Origin: an uncultured Pirellulaceae bacterium
Lineage (GTDB): Bacteria; Planctomycetota; Planctomycetia; Pirellulales; Pirellulaceae
NCBI GenBank assembly: GCA_937929805.1
Contig: CALFUT010000008.1
Coordinates: forward strand, 124,001-188,000
DNA: 64,000 bases
Reading direction: 5' to 3'
The notes under the pieces: model-generated
Database searches by the model: none
What the model was told of the DNA's origin: nothing
What the model saw: only the letters and a program-made list of their open reading frames with translations
Position numbers and translations under genes: made by a program
In this document: positions 54,551 to 63,560 of the stretch, piece by piece
Position numbering within the stretch: the first letter of the stretch is position 1
How the letters are laid out: each line of letters starts with the position of its first letter

Positions 54551-56200
54551 ATGGGCCAGCCGATAACCGACGAATCAACGGATGGACATTCGGCGAGTGC
54601 CCCGGCCCGTCCGAAATCGAAACTGAATCATGTGGTTTTCTGGCCGCCCTTCCTGCTGTTGATCGCAGCCGTCGTTTTGAACTTCACGAATCAGGAGTGG
54701 TTTTCTTCGGTTGCAAACGCGGCCAATCGATGGGTGTTGAACCATTTCGGTTTCTTCTTCTTGGCTGTCGGGGCCGCTTGCTTGATCTTGTGTCTGGTAG
54801 TTTGTGTTTCTCCGTTTGGCGGCGTTCGCCTCGGAGGAAAAGACGCCAAGCCGCTGCTGAAAATGTGGAACTGGTTCGCGATCACGGTTTGTACAACGAT
54901 CGCCGTTGGGATTCTGCTCTGGTCAACGTCCGAGCCAATCATGCACTTGATGTCGCCTCCAGTTAGCAAGCAAATGGAACCTGGCGGACAGGCGGCGGCC
55001 AAGTTTGCGATGGAGACAATGTACCTGCATTGGACGTTTACGCCGTACGCGATCTACGCGGTGGCGTCGCTGATGTTTGCATTTACGTATTACAACATGC
55101 GAAAACCGTACAGTTTGGGTTCGCCCATCGCTCCGCTGATTGGCGATCGGCTCGCGCGGAAAAGTGGAAATTTGATTGACGCGATCTGTCTGTATTCACT
55201 GGTGGCGGGCATGGCGGCCTCGTTGGGAAGTGGGATTCTTGTGTTGGCCGACGGAATTCATCAACTCATTCCGGACGTTGATAGTAAGTCAGCCGTGGTG
55301 CGCGCGATCATTGCGGCGGTGATCATCGTCACCTTCATCGTTTCAAGCGCGACGGGGTTGATGAAGGGAATTCGAATTCTCTCGTCGATCAATACTTACG
55401 CCCTGATGGCGTTGGCGGTTTTTGTGTTGGTGTTCGGGCCGACGGCGTTCATTTTCAGTTTCGGGTTCGAGACTTTCGCTAGCTTTTTGTTAAACTTCTT
55501 TTCGGTCAACCTGTTCACGTTCTCCGATTTTCTCGCACCGCGACAGCTTGATGCGAACGGCAATCCGGTCGCGGCGTGGGCGACTCAATGGACGATTTTC
55601 TACTGGGCCGTGTGGATGGCGTGGACTCCTATCACAGCCTGTTTTCTGGGGTCCATTGCTTACGGTCGAACGGTTCGCGAATTCATGCTGGTCAACTTTC
55701 TTTTGCCCGCGCTGTTCGGAGCCGCTTGGATGGCGATCTTCAGTGGGTCTTCGTTGTACTTGGAGATGGAATCCGATGCCGGGTTTGCGGCATTGCTTGA
55801 AGCGGATGCCGACGGGAAAACGTATCCGGAACGAGTGGCCTATGCATTGTTTGGTTACCTGCCGTTGACGATCGGGCTGGTGATTTTTTACGTAGTCAGT
55901 TCGTTTATCTGTTTTGTGACTTCGGCCGATTCGAACACGACCGCGATGGCGGCCATCAGTTCGTCCGGAATTACACCAGAGAATTCGGAAGGCGGGCTGG
56001 CGGTAAAAATCGCTTGGGGAATCACCGTGGGTTTGGTCGCGTGGGTGATGATCACGTTTGCCGACATCGAGGGAATCAAAATTATCTCGACCTTGGGCGG
56101 TTTCCCGGCGGCGATCCTGTTGGTGCTTGTGTTGGGATCGTTGGTGAAGGTGTTGTTTAACTACAAGCAATACAACATCGTGGACCGGGAAGATTTGTAA
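54551..56200 (+). CDS. BCCT family betaine/choline/carnitine transporter
   Basis: Secondary transporter for quaternary-ammonium osmolytes, 549 residues with about twelve hydrophobic helices. The family signature region is FYWAVWMAWTPITACFLG followed by SIAYGRTVREF, with the aromatic box residues. WSTSEPIMHLMSPP corresponds to the conserved GLxFWGVAEP region. No long regulatory C-terminal tail. Likely import of glycine betaine or similar for salt tolerance; coupling ion not determinable. It stands alone. Confidence 0.93.
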   Translation: MGQPITDESTDGHSASAPARPKSKLNHVVFWPPFLLLIAAVVLNFTNQEWFSSVANAANRWVLNHFGFFFLAVGAACLILCLVVCVSPFGGVRLGGKDAKPLLKMWNWFAITVCTTIAVGILLWSTSEPIMHLMSPPVSKQMEPGGQAAAKFAMETMYLHWTFTPYAIYAVASLMFAFTYYNMRKPYSLGSPIAPLIGDRLARKSGNLIDAICLYSLVAGMAASLGSGILVLADGIHQLIPDVDSKSAVVRAIIAAVIIVTFIVSSATGLMKGIRILSSINTYALMALAVFVLVFGPTAFIFSFGFETFASFLLNFFSVNLFTFSDFLAPRQLDANGNPVAAWATQWTIFYWAVWMAWTPITACFLGSIAYGRTVREFMLVNFLLPALFGAAWMAIFSGSSLYLEMESDAGFAALLEADADGKTYPERVAYALFGYLPLTIGLVIFYVVSSFICFVTSADSNTTAMAAISSSGITPENSEGGLAVKIAWGITVGLVAWVMITFADIEGIKIISTLGGFPAAILLVLVLGSLVKVLFNYKQYNIVDREDL

Positions 56201-56329
56201 GGGACTTCCCCTGAGGTCCTGTGACCGTGGTTCCGGGTGCCACGGCGTGAGCATGCTTACGCAAGCGCAAGGCATGACACTCCAAACTGGGATTTGTTGC
56301 GTTTGTTTTGTGCGACTTTGCGTGCCAAA

Positions 56330-56399
56330 TACAAGCCCGAAGCGCAAGCGAGCGGATCGCGAAGCCCGCAGAAATCCTCGCTCGCGCGTCGGGCTTGTA
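56330..56399. repeat. Hairpin repeat after the BCCT gene
   Basis: Arms 56330-56352 (tacaagcccgaagcgcaagc core) and 56377-56399 are complementary over about 23 bases with a few mismatches. It lies between convergent genes and may also act as a bidirectional transcript end. Confidence 0.6.
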
Positions 56400-56407
56400 G
56401 CGGGCGA

Positions 56408-57658
56408 CTATTTGTTCGCGGCCGTGTTTGGAGTTGAAGCCACGTACATTTTGGATTCATCCGCCAGCTGCTCCAGCATTGCCTCGATCGAATCGCGAAT
56501 CTGATTCATCAAGGGTTCGCCTTCGCCTCCTTTTTCGCGACGTGTGGGGACTTCAATCGCTTCGCCCACGTCGATGATGGCTTTCAAATCGCCATGCAGT
56601 GGATACGTGCCGAGGAAATCCTCTTCGAACTTTTCAACCGTCTCCAAGATGCGATCCACTGTCGGTCGTTCGGTCACGTACTGCTCAGGATAGCAGTCGA
56701 CCTGCTGCGCTAAATAGGTTCGTTCGAGTTGCTCCCATCGTCGCTTACGCTCGGCCACCGAAAGAGTGTCTGTGATCATGTCGGGAAAGATTTTGACTCG
56801 GAGATTCTTGACTCGCATTTGAATCCCGCCTTCCTGCGGACCGCCCAGCCATTCTTCTTCCAGTGGATGCATCAGGTGATTGACCATGTTGGTTTGTCGC
56901 TGGCGATGAGTCGCACCGTCCGTGACCGGGCACTTGTATTCCAATTCCTTGATGTGCAGAAGAGCGTCACCAACTTTGACGATGCGATCGATCAGTGGTA
57001 AGTCTCGCTGCGCGGACCAGCTAAGCCGTTTCTCGATTTGTGACAATACGTGATCGGCTCGTGCCTCGATATCACCATTGAATACGTACTTGATCGCGAT
57101 TGGGTGCACGACCACTTTGCCACTACCAAGCTCTTCTTTGGCGCGGCGTTTGGCGGCGGTGCGAGCGATAAAGGCAGGCCCGTCCATGAAAGCCATCAAC
57201 CAATCGTTGGTGCGACTGGTGGTCCCTTCAGGGAAAATAATCAGCGGACGCTCGGCGGTTTTCAGTACATTGATTGCGAAATCGATCGCGTTTCGATCCA
57301 TGCCTTCACGGTTAACACTGAATGCGCCCGTCAGCCAAAGCATGAAGCGTGAGAAAGTACCTTGATTGAACAGATGCCAACTGGCCATCGTGTAAAACGT
57401 GCACCCGGCCTCGGCGATCAAGTTGTAGGTTGCGATCGGATCGGCAAGGCGGGGATGATTGGGTGTCAGCAGGACGCCATGCCCGGCCGCCAGCGATTCT
57501 GAAAGCCGATTCGCGTTGCGGATTTCGCACTGTGTGACCCCCTCGCGTTTTTGCAACGTGCGTAGGTAAAGCCCAAGCTTGGCGAACAGTTTCTGAGGCC
57601 AACGCGCCTTTGACGGTGGAACAAACTGGTACGGCTTCTCGATAAAGATGTTTTGCAT
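56408..57658 (-). CDS. PlsC-type lysophospholipid acyltransferase, 416 aa
   Basis: Acyltransferase of the 1-acylglycerol-3-phosphate family. Catalytic NHx4D is LLTPNHPRLADPIA (~residue 62), the second block is GAFSVNREGMD, and the glycerophosphate-binding FPEGTTSR is near 135. The family core ends around 210; about 200 extra residues follow, charged and without membrane helices, with no motif I know. Substrate cannot be inferred. It may act in membrane lipid remodelling. Confidence 0.88.
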   Translation of the reverse strand: MQNIFIEKPYQFVPPSKARWPQKLFAKLGLYLRTLQKREGVTQCEIRNANRLSESLAAGHGVLLTPNHPRLADPIATYNLIAEAGCTFYTMASWHLFNQGTFSRFMLWLTGAFSVNREGMDRNAIDFAINVLKTAERPLIIFPEGTTSRTNDWLMAFMDGPAFIARTAAKRRAKEELGSGKVVVHPIAIKYVFNGDIEARADHVLSQIEKRLSWSAQRDLPLIDRIVKVGDALLHIKELEYKCPVTDGATHRQRQTNMVNHLMHPLEEEWLGGPQEGGIQMRVKNLRVKIFPDMITDTLSVAERKRRWEQLERTYLAQQVDCYPEQYVTERPTVDRILETVEKFEEDFLGTYPLHGDLKAIIDVGEAIEVPTRREKGGEGEPLMNQIRDSIEAMLEQLADESKMYVASTPNTAANK

Positions 57659-57736
57659 GGTCGGCTAAACAAACGTGCCCATGGAGATAGATTGATTCTG
57701 CCAAAACATTTTACACCATGATTGTGCGCCGCGTCG

Positions 57737-58918
57737 CTACGGCTTGGGCCATTCGTCCAGCTTCATCTTTTTTCGGACGTTCGCGGTGTGCTCGCTGTAA
57801 TGACGCTCCATCTGTTTCAGCAACGCGCGTGGCGTCCAGAACTTGCTGCCCTTTGCCTTTTGATGAAGCGGCATCCCGTCCAGCAAGTAAGCATACCGGC
57901 GAGTGAACGCTTCGACTCGTTCGGTCTGGCGTGCTTCTTCTGCTCCGGTCCAATCTGGATGAGCCATTTTGTAATCTTTCGGCATCTGGCGAGGGTTTAA
58001 GTCCATCACCGGAATGGCCGGATCGACTGCGTGGTAAATCTGTGAGAAGAACAAAAGCTCTCGTCCCATCATGTGTTCCGAATTCCAGCGAGGCGTGTGC
58101 GTTCCGTTGGATGGTTGGAAGTTCATTTGTTCGATCGAAAGGCTCGCGAACAGCTCGCGAGACTCTTTGCACGCCGTTTCTTTTTTCTGGAAAAGCGTAA
58201 CGAGTTCCGGCGAAAGCTCGTACGGTTGATCGGACAGCGAGACAAACCGGGTGGGTTTGCCGCGCTTGTCATCGCCGGCAGAAACAGCCAGTGTGTTGTG
58301 AGCAATCCCGATGACTTTCTGGTCACCGACCTTCGTTACCCCAATTGGAGTGACAATGACTCGTGGCCGGATCGCGGCGGCGATTTTCAGCGTCGTCGAT
58401 TCGTTGAACGATCGGCCAAGTACGATGACCGTGTTTGAGCTATCTTCCGGCTTCATGCGAAACGCTGCGTGGTTGAGGTCTGGAGAGTCGCTGACTAATT
58501 TTGCAGCTTTGTTATCGATCAGGTGAATCTTGACACCATCTACTTCGACAAGAAATGAACCGGCCAGTAGCTCGGTCGTGGCGTGAGTAATGACGACGTC
58601 ATTCTTGCCTTTCTCTTTGCCGTGACCACTTCTGATCACATTGACGGAAGGATCATTGGGCAGGCGGCTAACTATTGTCGATCTGCCAATGTCGGCAACG
58701 AATGCCAAATCAATCGGGCGAGAGATTAGTTCTTGGGTGGCGTCGTTGAGCCCCGTCCCAAAATGCAAATCCCACATCGTTTCGATGGTAATACCTCCGT
58801 CGGGCCAGCGTCGAATGGCAACCGGATTGCCCTCGTCGGCCATCGCTGAATTAGCAGCGGGCTCGATGGTGGTCAGCAGGACAGTTAGCATCAGGATCAA
58901 GAGGTTGGGAAGCTTCAT
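57737..58918 (-). CDS. Exported protein with a C-terminal DinB-like domain
   Basis: A signal peptide (LLILMLTVLLTTIEPAANSAMA) begins the 393-residue protein. The region ~35-220 has metallo-beta-lactamase-like strands (DVVITHATTELLAGSFLVEV, VIVTPIGVTKVG) but without the HxHxDH metal motif, so a degenerate fold of that type is a guess. From ~240 to the end is a DinB/YfiT-like four-helix domain with the metal His in NSEHMMGRELLFF and HYSEHTANV. DinB-like proteins are metal-dependent transferases of mostly unknown substrate; an exported one is unusual. Confidence 0.72.
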   Translation of the reverse strand: MKLPNLLILMLTVLLTTIEPAANSAMADEGNPVAIRRWPDGGITIETMWDLHFGTGLNDATQELISRPIDLAFVADIGRSTIVSRLPNDPSVNVIRSGHGKEKGKNDVVITHATTELLAGSFLVEVDGVKIHLIDNKAAKLVSDSPDLNHAAFRMKPEDSSNTVIVLGRSFNESTTLKIAAAIRPRVIVTPIGVTKVGDQKVIGIAHNTLAVSAGDDKRGKPTRFVSLSDQPYELSPELVTLFQKKETACKESRELFASLSIEQMNFQPSNGTHTPRWNSEHMMGRELLFFSQIYHAVDPAIPVMDLNPRQMPKDYKMAHPDWTGAEEARQTERVEAFTRRYAYLLDGMPLHQKAKGSKFWTPRALLKQMERHYSEHTANVRKKMKLDEWPKP

Positions 58919-58931
58919 TTGCGTTTGCCAA

Positions 58932-59516
58932 CTAAGACATTAGATCAGAGAGCCAATTCGACAATCGTTCGACTGGTAGGCCAACAACATTGGACTCCAA
59001 TCCTTCCACGATGTGAATCCAGTCAAGACCATCCTGATACCCGAAGGCACCGGCCTTGCCCTGCCATTGCTGCGAATCAAGATAAGCGTCCAACTGGTCA
59101 CTTGGAAATGCGTCCATCTTCAATGTGGTTTGTTCCACATAGCTGGTGTGTTTTTCTGATTGGCAGTCCCATAAACAGACGCCAGTTAGGACGCGATGAG
59201 TTCGGTTGCTCATGGTGGTCAGCATTCTAGCTGCGTCGGCTCGATCGGTTGGCTTGCCCAGAATTTCTCCATCACAATCCGCCACGGTGTCGGCAGCTAA
59301 TACGATTCCAATTTCGTGGCGGGCTGCAATCGAGGTCGCTTTCGCTAACGCGGCTGCCGCTACAAACTGTTCAGGAGGAAGCGAGCCGTCGACCGCCTGT
59401 TCGACCGAATCATCCGGCGGATCAACCGTGAATTGCCAACCGGCGGTCCGCAGAAGTTGTTGACGACGAGGCGATTGGCTGGCGAGAATCAAATGAATCA
59501 CTGGTTGGTTGGTCAT
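58932..59516 (-). CDS. maf: Maf-like nucleotide pyrophosphatase
   Basis: Hydrolyses non-canonical nucleoside triphosphates. ATG 59516 gives 194 residues beginning MTNQPVIHLILASQSPRRQQLL, the family signature; VLAADTVADCDGEILGKPTD contains the catalytic Asp, and DGLDWIHIVEGLESNVVGLP is the conserved C-terminal block. An extended frame to 59606 is not conserved and would overlap the divergent gene. The start is 27 bases from the divergent pseudouridine synthase start. Confidence 0.93.
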   Translation of the reverse strand: MTNQPVIHLILASQSPRRQQLLRTAGWQFTVDPPDDSVEQAVDGSLPPEQFVAAAALAKATSIAARHEIGIVLAADTVADCDGEILGKPTDRADAARMLTTMSNRTHRVLTGVCLWDCQSEKHTSYVEQTTLKMDAFPSDQLDAYLDSQQWQGKAGAFGYQDGLDWIHIVEGLESNVVGLPVERLSNWLSDLMS

Positions 59517-59543
59517 CGAAAACGTTTCTGTTACCGTGGGGTG

Positions 59544-60269
59544 ATGTCGAATTCGCCAAAATCTGCGCCGAGGGTTCCGTTGAAGGTTCTCTACGAAGAT
59601 AACCACTTACTGGTGATCGATAAACCTGCGCCACTGGCGACGATGGGAGCCGAAGCGGGACAGCCCAGCCTTGCCGACCTGGCGAAGGATTACTTACGAG
59701 TCAAATACAACAAGCCGGGCAACGTCTACGTGGGCGTTGTCAGTCGATTGGATGCGTTCGTTACCGGAGTCATCGTGCTGGCCCGTACGTCTAAGGCAGC
59801 GGCGCGGTTGACCGATCAGTTTCGCCGTCGCAGCGTGGAGAAAACGTACTGGGCGATCGTTGCAGATCCGCTGCCCGATCAAGCGGGAAAGCTCGAACAT
59901 CACGTGTTTAAGAATGACGCTAGGCATCGCATGGAGGTTGCTGCTTGCCGTGATCAGCTTCCGGCAGATGCAAAGCTCGCGCGGCTGGGGTATCGTTTGA
60001 TCGCTTCCCATCAGCACCGTTCTTTGGTGGAAGTGAAACTTGAGACCGGCCGGAAACATCAGATTCGCGTCCAATTCGAGTCCATTGGCTGCCCCATTCT
60101 GGGGGACCGAAAATATGGCAGCGAGGTCGCGTTCAAACAGGGAATCGCCCTGCACTCTCGCTTTCTGTCCATCGATCATCCTACAAAGCAAAAGAGGATC
60201 GAGTTTGAATCTGAGCCTCCTTCGGTGTGGCGAATCGAAAAATTCAGTTTTTGCGGTGACGATTCCTAA
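59544..60269 (+). CDS. RluA-family pseudouridine synthase
   Basis: Converts uridine to pseudouridine in rRNA or tRNA. VLYEDNHLLVIDKPAPLA is the typical start; the catalytic Asp lies in VVSRLDAFVTGVIVLARTS (the family HRLDxxTSG, here with Ser for His and Val for Ser); VEVKLETGRKHQIRVQF and GCPILGDRKYG follow. The length of 241 from ATG 59544 fits the short form without an S4 domain. Which RNA position is modified cannot be said. Confidence 0.92.
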   Translation: MSNSPKSAPRVPLKVLYEDNHLLVIDKPAPLATMGAEAGQPSLADLAKDYLRVKYNKPGNVYVGVVSRLDAFVTGVIVLARTSKAAARLTDQFRRRSVEKTYWAIVADPLPDQAGKLEHHVFKNDARHRMEVAACRDQLPADAKLARLGYRLIASHQHRSLVEVKLETGRKHQIRVQFESIGCPILGDRKYGSEVAFKQGIALHSRFLSIDHPTKQKRIEFESEPPSVWRIEKFSFCGDDS

Positions 60270-60536
60270 ACGTCTGAAGTGTCCATGTTGGAGTTTCAAA
60301 CCGGTCGGTTGAGTGCTTCACGGTGAAACCATCAGGAAACCTCTGGCTTTTGGTGATTGTTGTGGCAGTCAGAACGATTACTCACGAGAGTCGGTCAGAT
60401 TTTCATCACTTGCGACGGGCAGCAGATTTCGTTCTTGCGGTTAGGACGTATATTATCTGATTCAGAATGCGTCATCTTGAAGTCTGAGTGACATTCTTTT
60501 TGCGATCAAATCCCTGAGGTTCGACCTGCGTTCGAC

Positions 60537-61922
60537 ATGAGTCCCCAAGCCAGCAAATTCCGTGAATCCGCCTTAGCCAGCAAGCTGGTAACGGAGGATC
60601 AATTGCAATTGGCGATTGCGAAGGTGATGGACTCGCCTAGAAGCAAGCTGGCCCATCCTAACCAAATCAGCGACAAGCGAATTGCTTCGAAGCTGGTCGA
60701 GATGAAAGTGATTTCGGCTTATCAGGCGGATCAGTTGCGATCAGGACGCAGTAAGCTGACGCTTGGTCCGTACATTATCGTCGACTGGATCGGGCAAGGC
60801 GGTATGGGGCAAGTGTTCAAGGCCGTTCACAAAATGCTGGGCCGCGAGTGTGCGGTGAAGGTATTGCCGCTTCACAAGACGACGCCGGATGCGATCGAGA
60901 ACTTTCGCCGCGAGATTCGTGCCCAAGCGAAGTTGGATCATCCAAACTTGGTGCGTGCGTACGACGCGGGCGAAGATGGAAACGTTCATTACTTGGTCGT
61001 CGAATATGTGAAAGGGACCGATCTTCGCCGGTTGGTGCGGACCAACGGACGGTTGTCGGTCCAGCGAGCAGCAAGCATTATCAAACAGTCTGCCGATGGT
61101 CTGGCTCATGCGCACGAGCGAAATCTAATCCATCGCGATATCAAACCGGGAAATATTCTGGTCAACCCGAACGGTGTCGCAAAACTATCTGATTTAGGGT
61201 TGGCGTTTTATCTGAACGATCCAAAAGATCCACGCGTCGGCAAGATCGTTGGCACCGCCGATTACCTTTCGCCGGAACAGATCAAGACGCCGTTGCAAAT
61301 TACCAGCGCCAGCGATATCTACTCGTTGGGTTGCACGCTTTATTATGCGGTCACGGGCAAGGTTCCGTTCCCCGGTGGAACTCCAAAATCGAAAGCCCTT
61401 CGTCATCTGGAAGAAACACCTTGGCATCCACGCCGGTTCAACGAAGAAGTCACCGACGACTTTGTTGACTTGATCGGCGACATGATGGAGAAAGATCCCA
61501 AGCAAAGAATCCAGCAGGCAGGAGAAGTCTCCGAGCGCCTCGCGCCTTGGGCAGAAGACAGCACGCCCATGTACCCGGTTGATTTTGACAATCGGCAGCG
61601 GTGGACGCCCGGACCGGTGCAAGAGGTCGACGACCAAGCGACGGATCCCAACCTAGAAGCCAGCGGAGTTTCCTCTAGCAAAGGTTCGCACTCGAATTTG
61701 CAGGCCACCGGCGGGATGAATGATCAGTCGACTGATCATAGCTCAATCTACAAAAGCTCGATCAAGCCTCCGCCGCCGCTTTCAACGGTGGAGCAGTACT
61801 CGTCGGCCAAACGGCTCAACGATGACTACCAATTCGGCATGACGGAGCTTGTGATCACAGGCCTTGTATGCCTTGTGATTGGTATTGCAGCTGGCGTTTT
61901 GCTGACTTTCTTGAGCGCGTAA
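60537..61922 (+). CDS. Membrane-anchored Ser/Thr protein kinase
   Basis: Planctomycete-type Hanks kinase. Residues 1-75 form a conserved helical N-terminus (LVTEDQLQLAIAKVM, ISAYQADQLRSGRSKLTLGPY) common in such kinases. The kinase domain follows: IGQGGMGQVFKA, Lys in CAVKVLP, HRDIKPGNIL, DLG in place of DFG (KLSDLGLAF), GTADYLSPEQ and DIYSLGCTLYYAVTG. A Ser/Pro-rich linker leads to one C-terminal transmembrane helix (LVITGLVCLVIGIAAGVLLTFL) that ends the protein, so there is no extracellular sensor. All catalytic residues are present. Confidence 0.94.
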   Translation: MSPQASKFRESALASKLVTEDQLQLAIAKVMDSPRSKLAHPNQISDKRIASKLVEMKVISAYQADQLRSGRSKLTLGPYIIVDWIGQGGMGQVFKAVHKMLGRECAVKVLPLHKTTPDAIENFRREIRAQAKLDHPNLVRAYDAGEDGNVHYLVVEYVKGTDLRRLVRTNGRLSVQRAASIIKQSADGLAHAHERNLIHRDIKPGNILVNPNGVAKLSDLGLAFYLNDPKDPRVGKIVGTADYLSPEQIKTPLQITSASDIYSLGCTLYYAVTGKVPFPGGTPKSKALRHLEETPWHPRRFNEEVTDDFVDLIGDMMEKDPKQRIQQAGEVSERLAPWAEDSTPMYPVDFDNRQRWTPGPVQEVDDQATDPNLEASGVSSSKGSHSNLQATGGMNDQSTDHSSIYKSSIKPPPPLSTVEQYSSAKRLNDDYQFGMTELVITGLVCLVIGIAAGVLLTFLSA

Positions 61923-62146
61923 AAGTCAGAACGATAGCCATTTGTTGGTAACGCTGCGAATAACGTTTGACCGGGTGGCACCTCAATTTCGGAATGAAGC
62001 AAGCAGGCGAGCTTGGAAGTTTCTTGTAATCTTCGGTTTAGTGCTTAGCTGTTGGTAAAAAAAGCTATGGTTCAACGTTTAGCATTTCCGAGGAAATGAT
62101 CAGAGATTTCACGGTTCGTTATCCGACCATCTATGAAAGAGCTGTT

Positions 62147-62485
62147 ATGAGTAACGATTTCTCAAAGCTCAGTGCGTCTCCATCTTCGTTTGTGGATCAA
62201 GGCCCATCGTTGATCGCCGACCGGCGACTTCGTGAGCGTACACCCGCACTTCAAGAAGGAACTCACATTTGGTTGACTGGAACCAAACGTGTTGCCGTGG
62301 AGGTGGTTGATGAATCTGCCGGTGGGATTGGAATCGTTATCCCCGACGCATCGTTTAACCTAGGCCCACGTGTCGACGTTGAGTATCAAGGTCGGCGTCG
62401 TCCCGCTATCGTCGCCTATCTGAAAAAGAACGACGATGGGCAGTACCGCCTAGGGCTTGAGTGGGTGTCGCAACGCGAGTCGTAA
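62147..62485 (+). CDS. PilZ-domain protein
   Basis: Small c-di-GMP-type receiver, 112 residues from ATG 62147 (MSNDFSKLS). The two binding motifs are visible: RRLRER (RxxxR) and DESAGGIG (DxSxxG), followed by the beta-barrel strands up to YRLGLEWV. The frame is open to ATG 62096, which would add 17 residues. Binding of c-di-GMP is inferred from the motifs. It follows the kinase gene by about 225 bases; co-regulation is unknown. Confidence 0.85.
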   Translation: MSNDFSKLSASPSSFVDQGPSLIADRRLRERTPALQEGTHIWLTGTKRVAVEVVDESAGGIGIVIPDASFNLGPRVDVEYQGRRRPAIVAYLKKNDDGQYRLGLEWVSQRES

Positions 62486-62641
62486 GCCCGAAAGCGAATT
62501 TAAACCTGACGCAAAGAATGCGAAAACCTCGACCGATCCACATCGTTTTTCGCAAATTTCGTTCTGCCATTTGCCTAACACTCGCGAGGTTCTGTTTTCT
62601 TTCGCTGCTGGTCGTCAGAAAGAATTTTTCTCGTTCGCTGT

Positions 62642-63085
62642 TCAGCCGGCCGTTTGTTCGAGTTTTGGACTGACCACTGCTGAGAAATCAACAAACAACA
62701 GGTAGGCAGCCAACGCGACGCCGATCAACGCGGCTCCATAAGCAACAAACACGACCATCGATGATGCTGCGAAACGGTGATCGCTTTCATTAACGCGACG
62801 AAAATACTGGCGATAATGCGTGGGGGCAACGGCGGTCGTCAGCACACCAAGACTGACCAACAGCACACCGATGATGGTCGCTTTCATGTTCAAGAACGGA
62901 CTGGTGGTTAGTCCAAGCGTTTGCAAAACCAATGCGAACCTAGCGATCACGAAACCGAAAGCCATCAACGCGAGCCCCGTCCTAATCCACGCCAGCACCG
63001 TACGCTCGGCCGCCATTTGGACTCGTGGATCATCCTCTGGAATCACCTTCTGTTCGTGCGTCTCAGTTTGCCGACTGCTCATCAA
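62642..63085 (-). CDS. DUF202 (YidH-like) membrane protein
   Basis: 147 residues with three transmembrane helices. The family signature is AAERTVLAWIRTGLALMAFGFVIARF near residue 30, followed by helices around 68-85 and 115-138. Cytoplasmic function is unknown for the family. Confidence 0.9.
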   Translation of the reverse strand: MMSSRQTETHEQKVIPEDDPRVQMAAERTVLAWIRTGLALMAFGFVIARFALVLQTLGLTTSPFLNMKATIIGVLLVSLGVLTTAVAPTHYRQYFRRVNESDHRFAASSMVVFVAYGAALIGVALAAYLLFVDFSAVVSPKLEQTAG

Positions 63086-63277
63086 TCATTTCGCTAGATA
63101 GAAATTTGGGAAGCAATAACCTTACCACTGAGACAAGGTTGAAGCCACGGCATTGAAGCCATTCTCAAGACCGACACAGCGTTGAAAATCGTTCGCATTT
63201 TGGACGTGAAGAGGGGCCTGTCGCCCACATAATATAAAACCAGCTACGCCCCAAACAGCTTCGCCGAATAGGTCAGA

Positions 63278-63560
63278 ATGATGAAACGGAACGACATGAG
63301 TTTCTCACGACGCGAAATGATCAAAGTCAGTGCGGCTTGCGCTGTCGCGGGCAAATCCACAGCAGCTCAAGCAGGCATATCAACCTCGCTCAGCGAATCC
63401 AACCAAACCACGGCACAGGTTCCAATCCACTAAAAAGGCCTCGCCAAGCTGTACGAAAAAGATCCGTTGGCGGCGTCGGCCAAATGGTTTCGTGAAGCGA
63501 AATATGGTTGTTTGTTCACTACGGAATTTACAGCCTGATGGAGCCGGGCGAGTAAGTTGT
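63278..63560 (+). pseudogene. Broken start of an alpha-L-fucosidase (GH29) gene
   Basis: ATG 63278 begins a Tat-type leader (SFSRREMIKVSAACAVAG), reads through to an in-frame TAA at about 63431, and resumes with KGLAKLYEKDPLAASAKWF and REAKYG. A one-base shift near 63510 then gives FVHYGIYSLMEPGE, followed by a stop. The family's N-terminal block is W(F)xxAKFGxFxHWGxYSxPxxxxEW. Nothing of the remaining ~400 residues is seen. Only the first fragment of a decayed glycoside hydrolase is left. Confidence 0.75.

Noticed and set aside
54430-54966. 178-codon frame before and into the BCCT gene
   Set aside because: It overlaps the transporter start out of frame, and the transporter has clear helices and the family signature.
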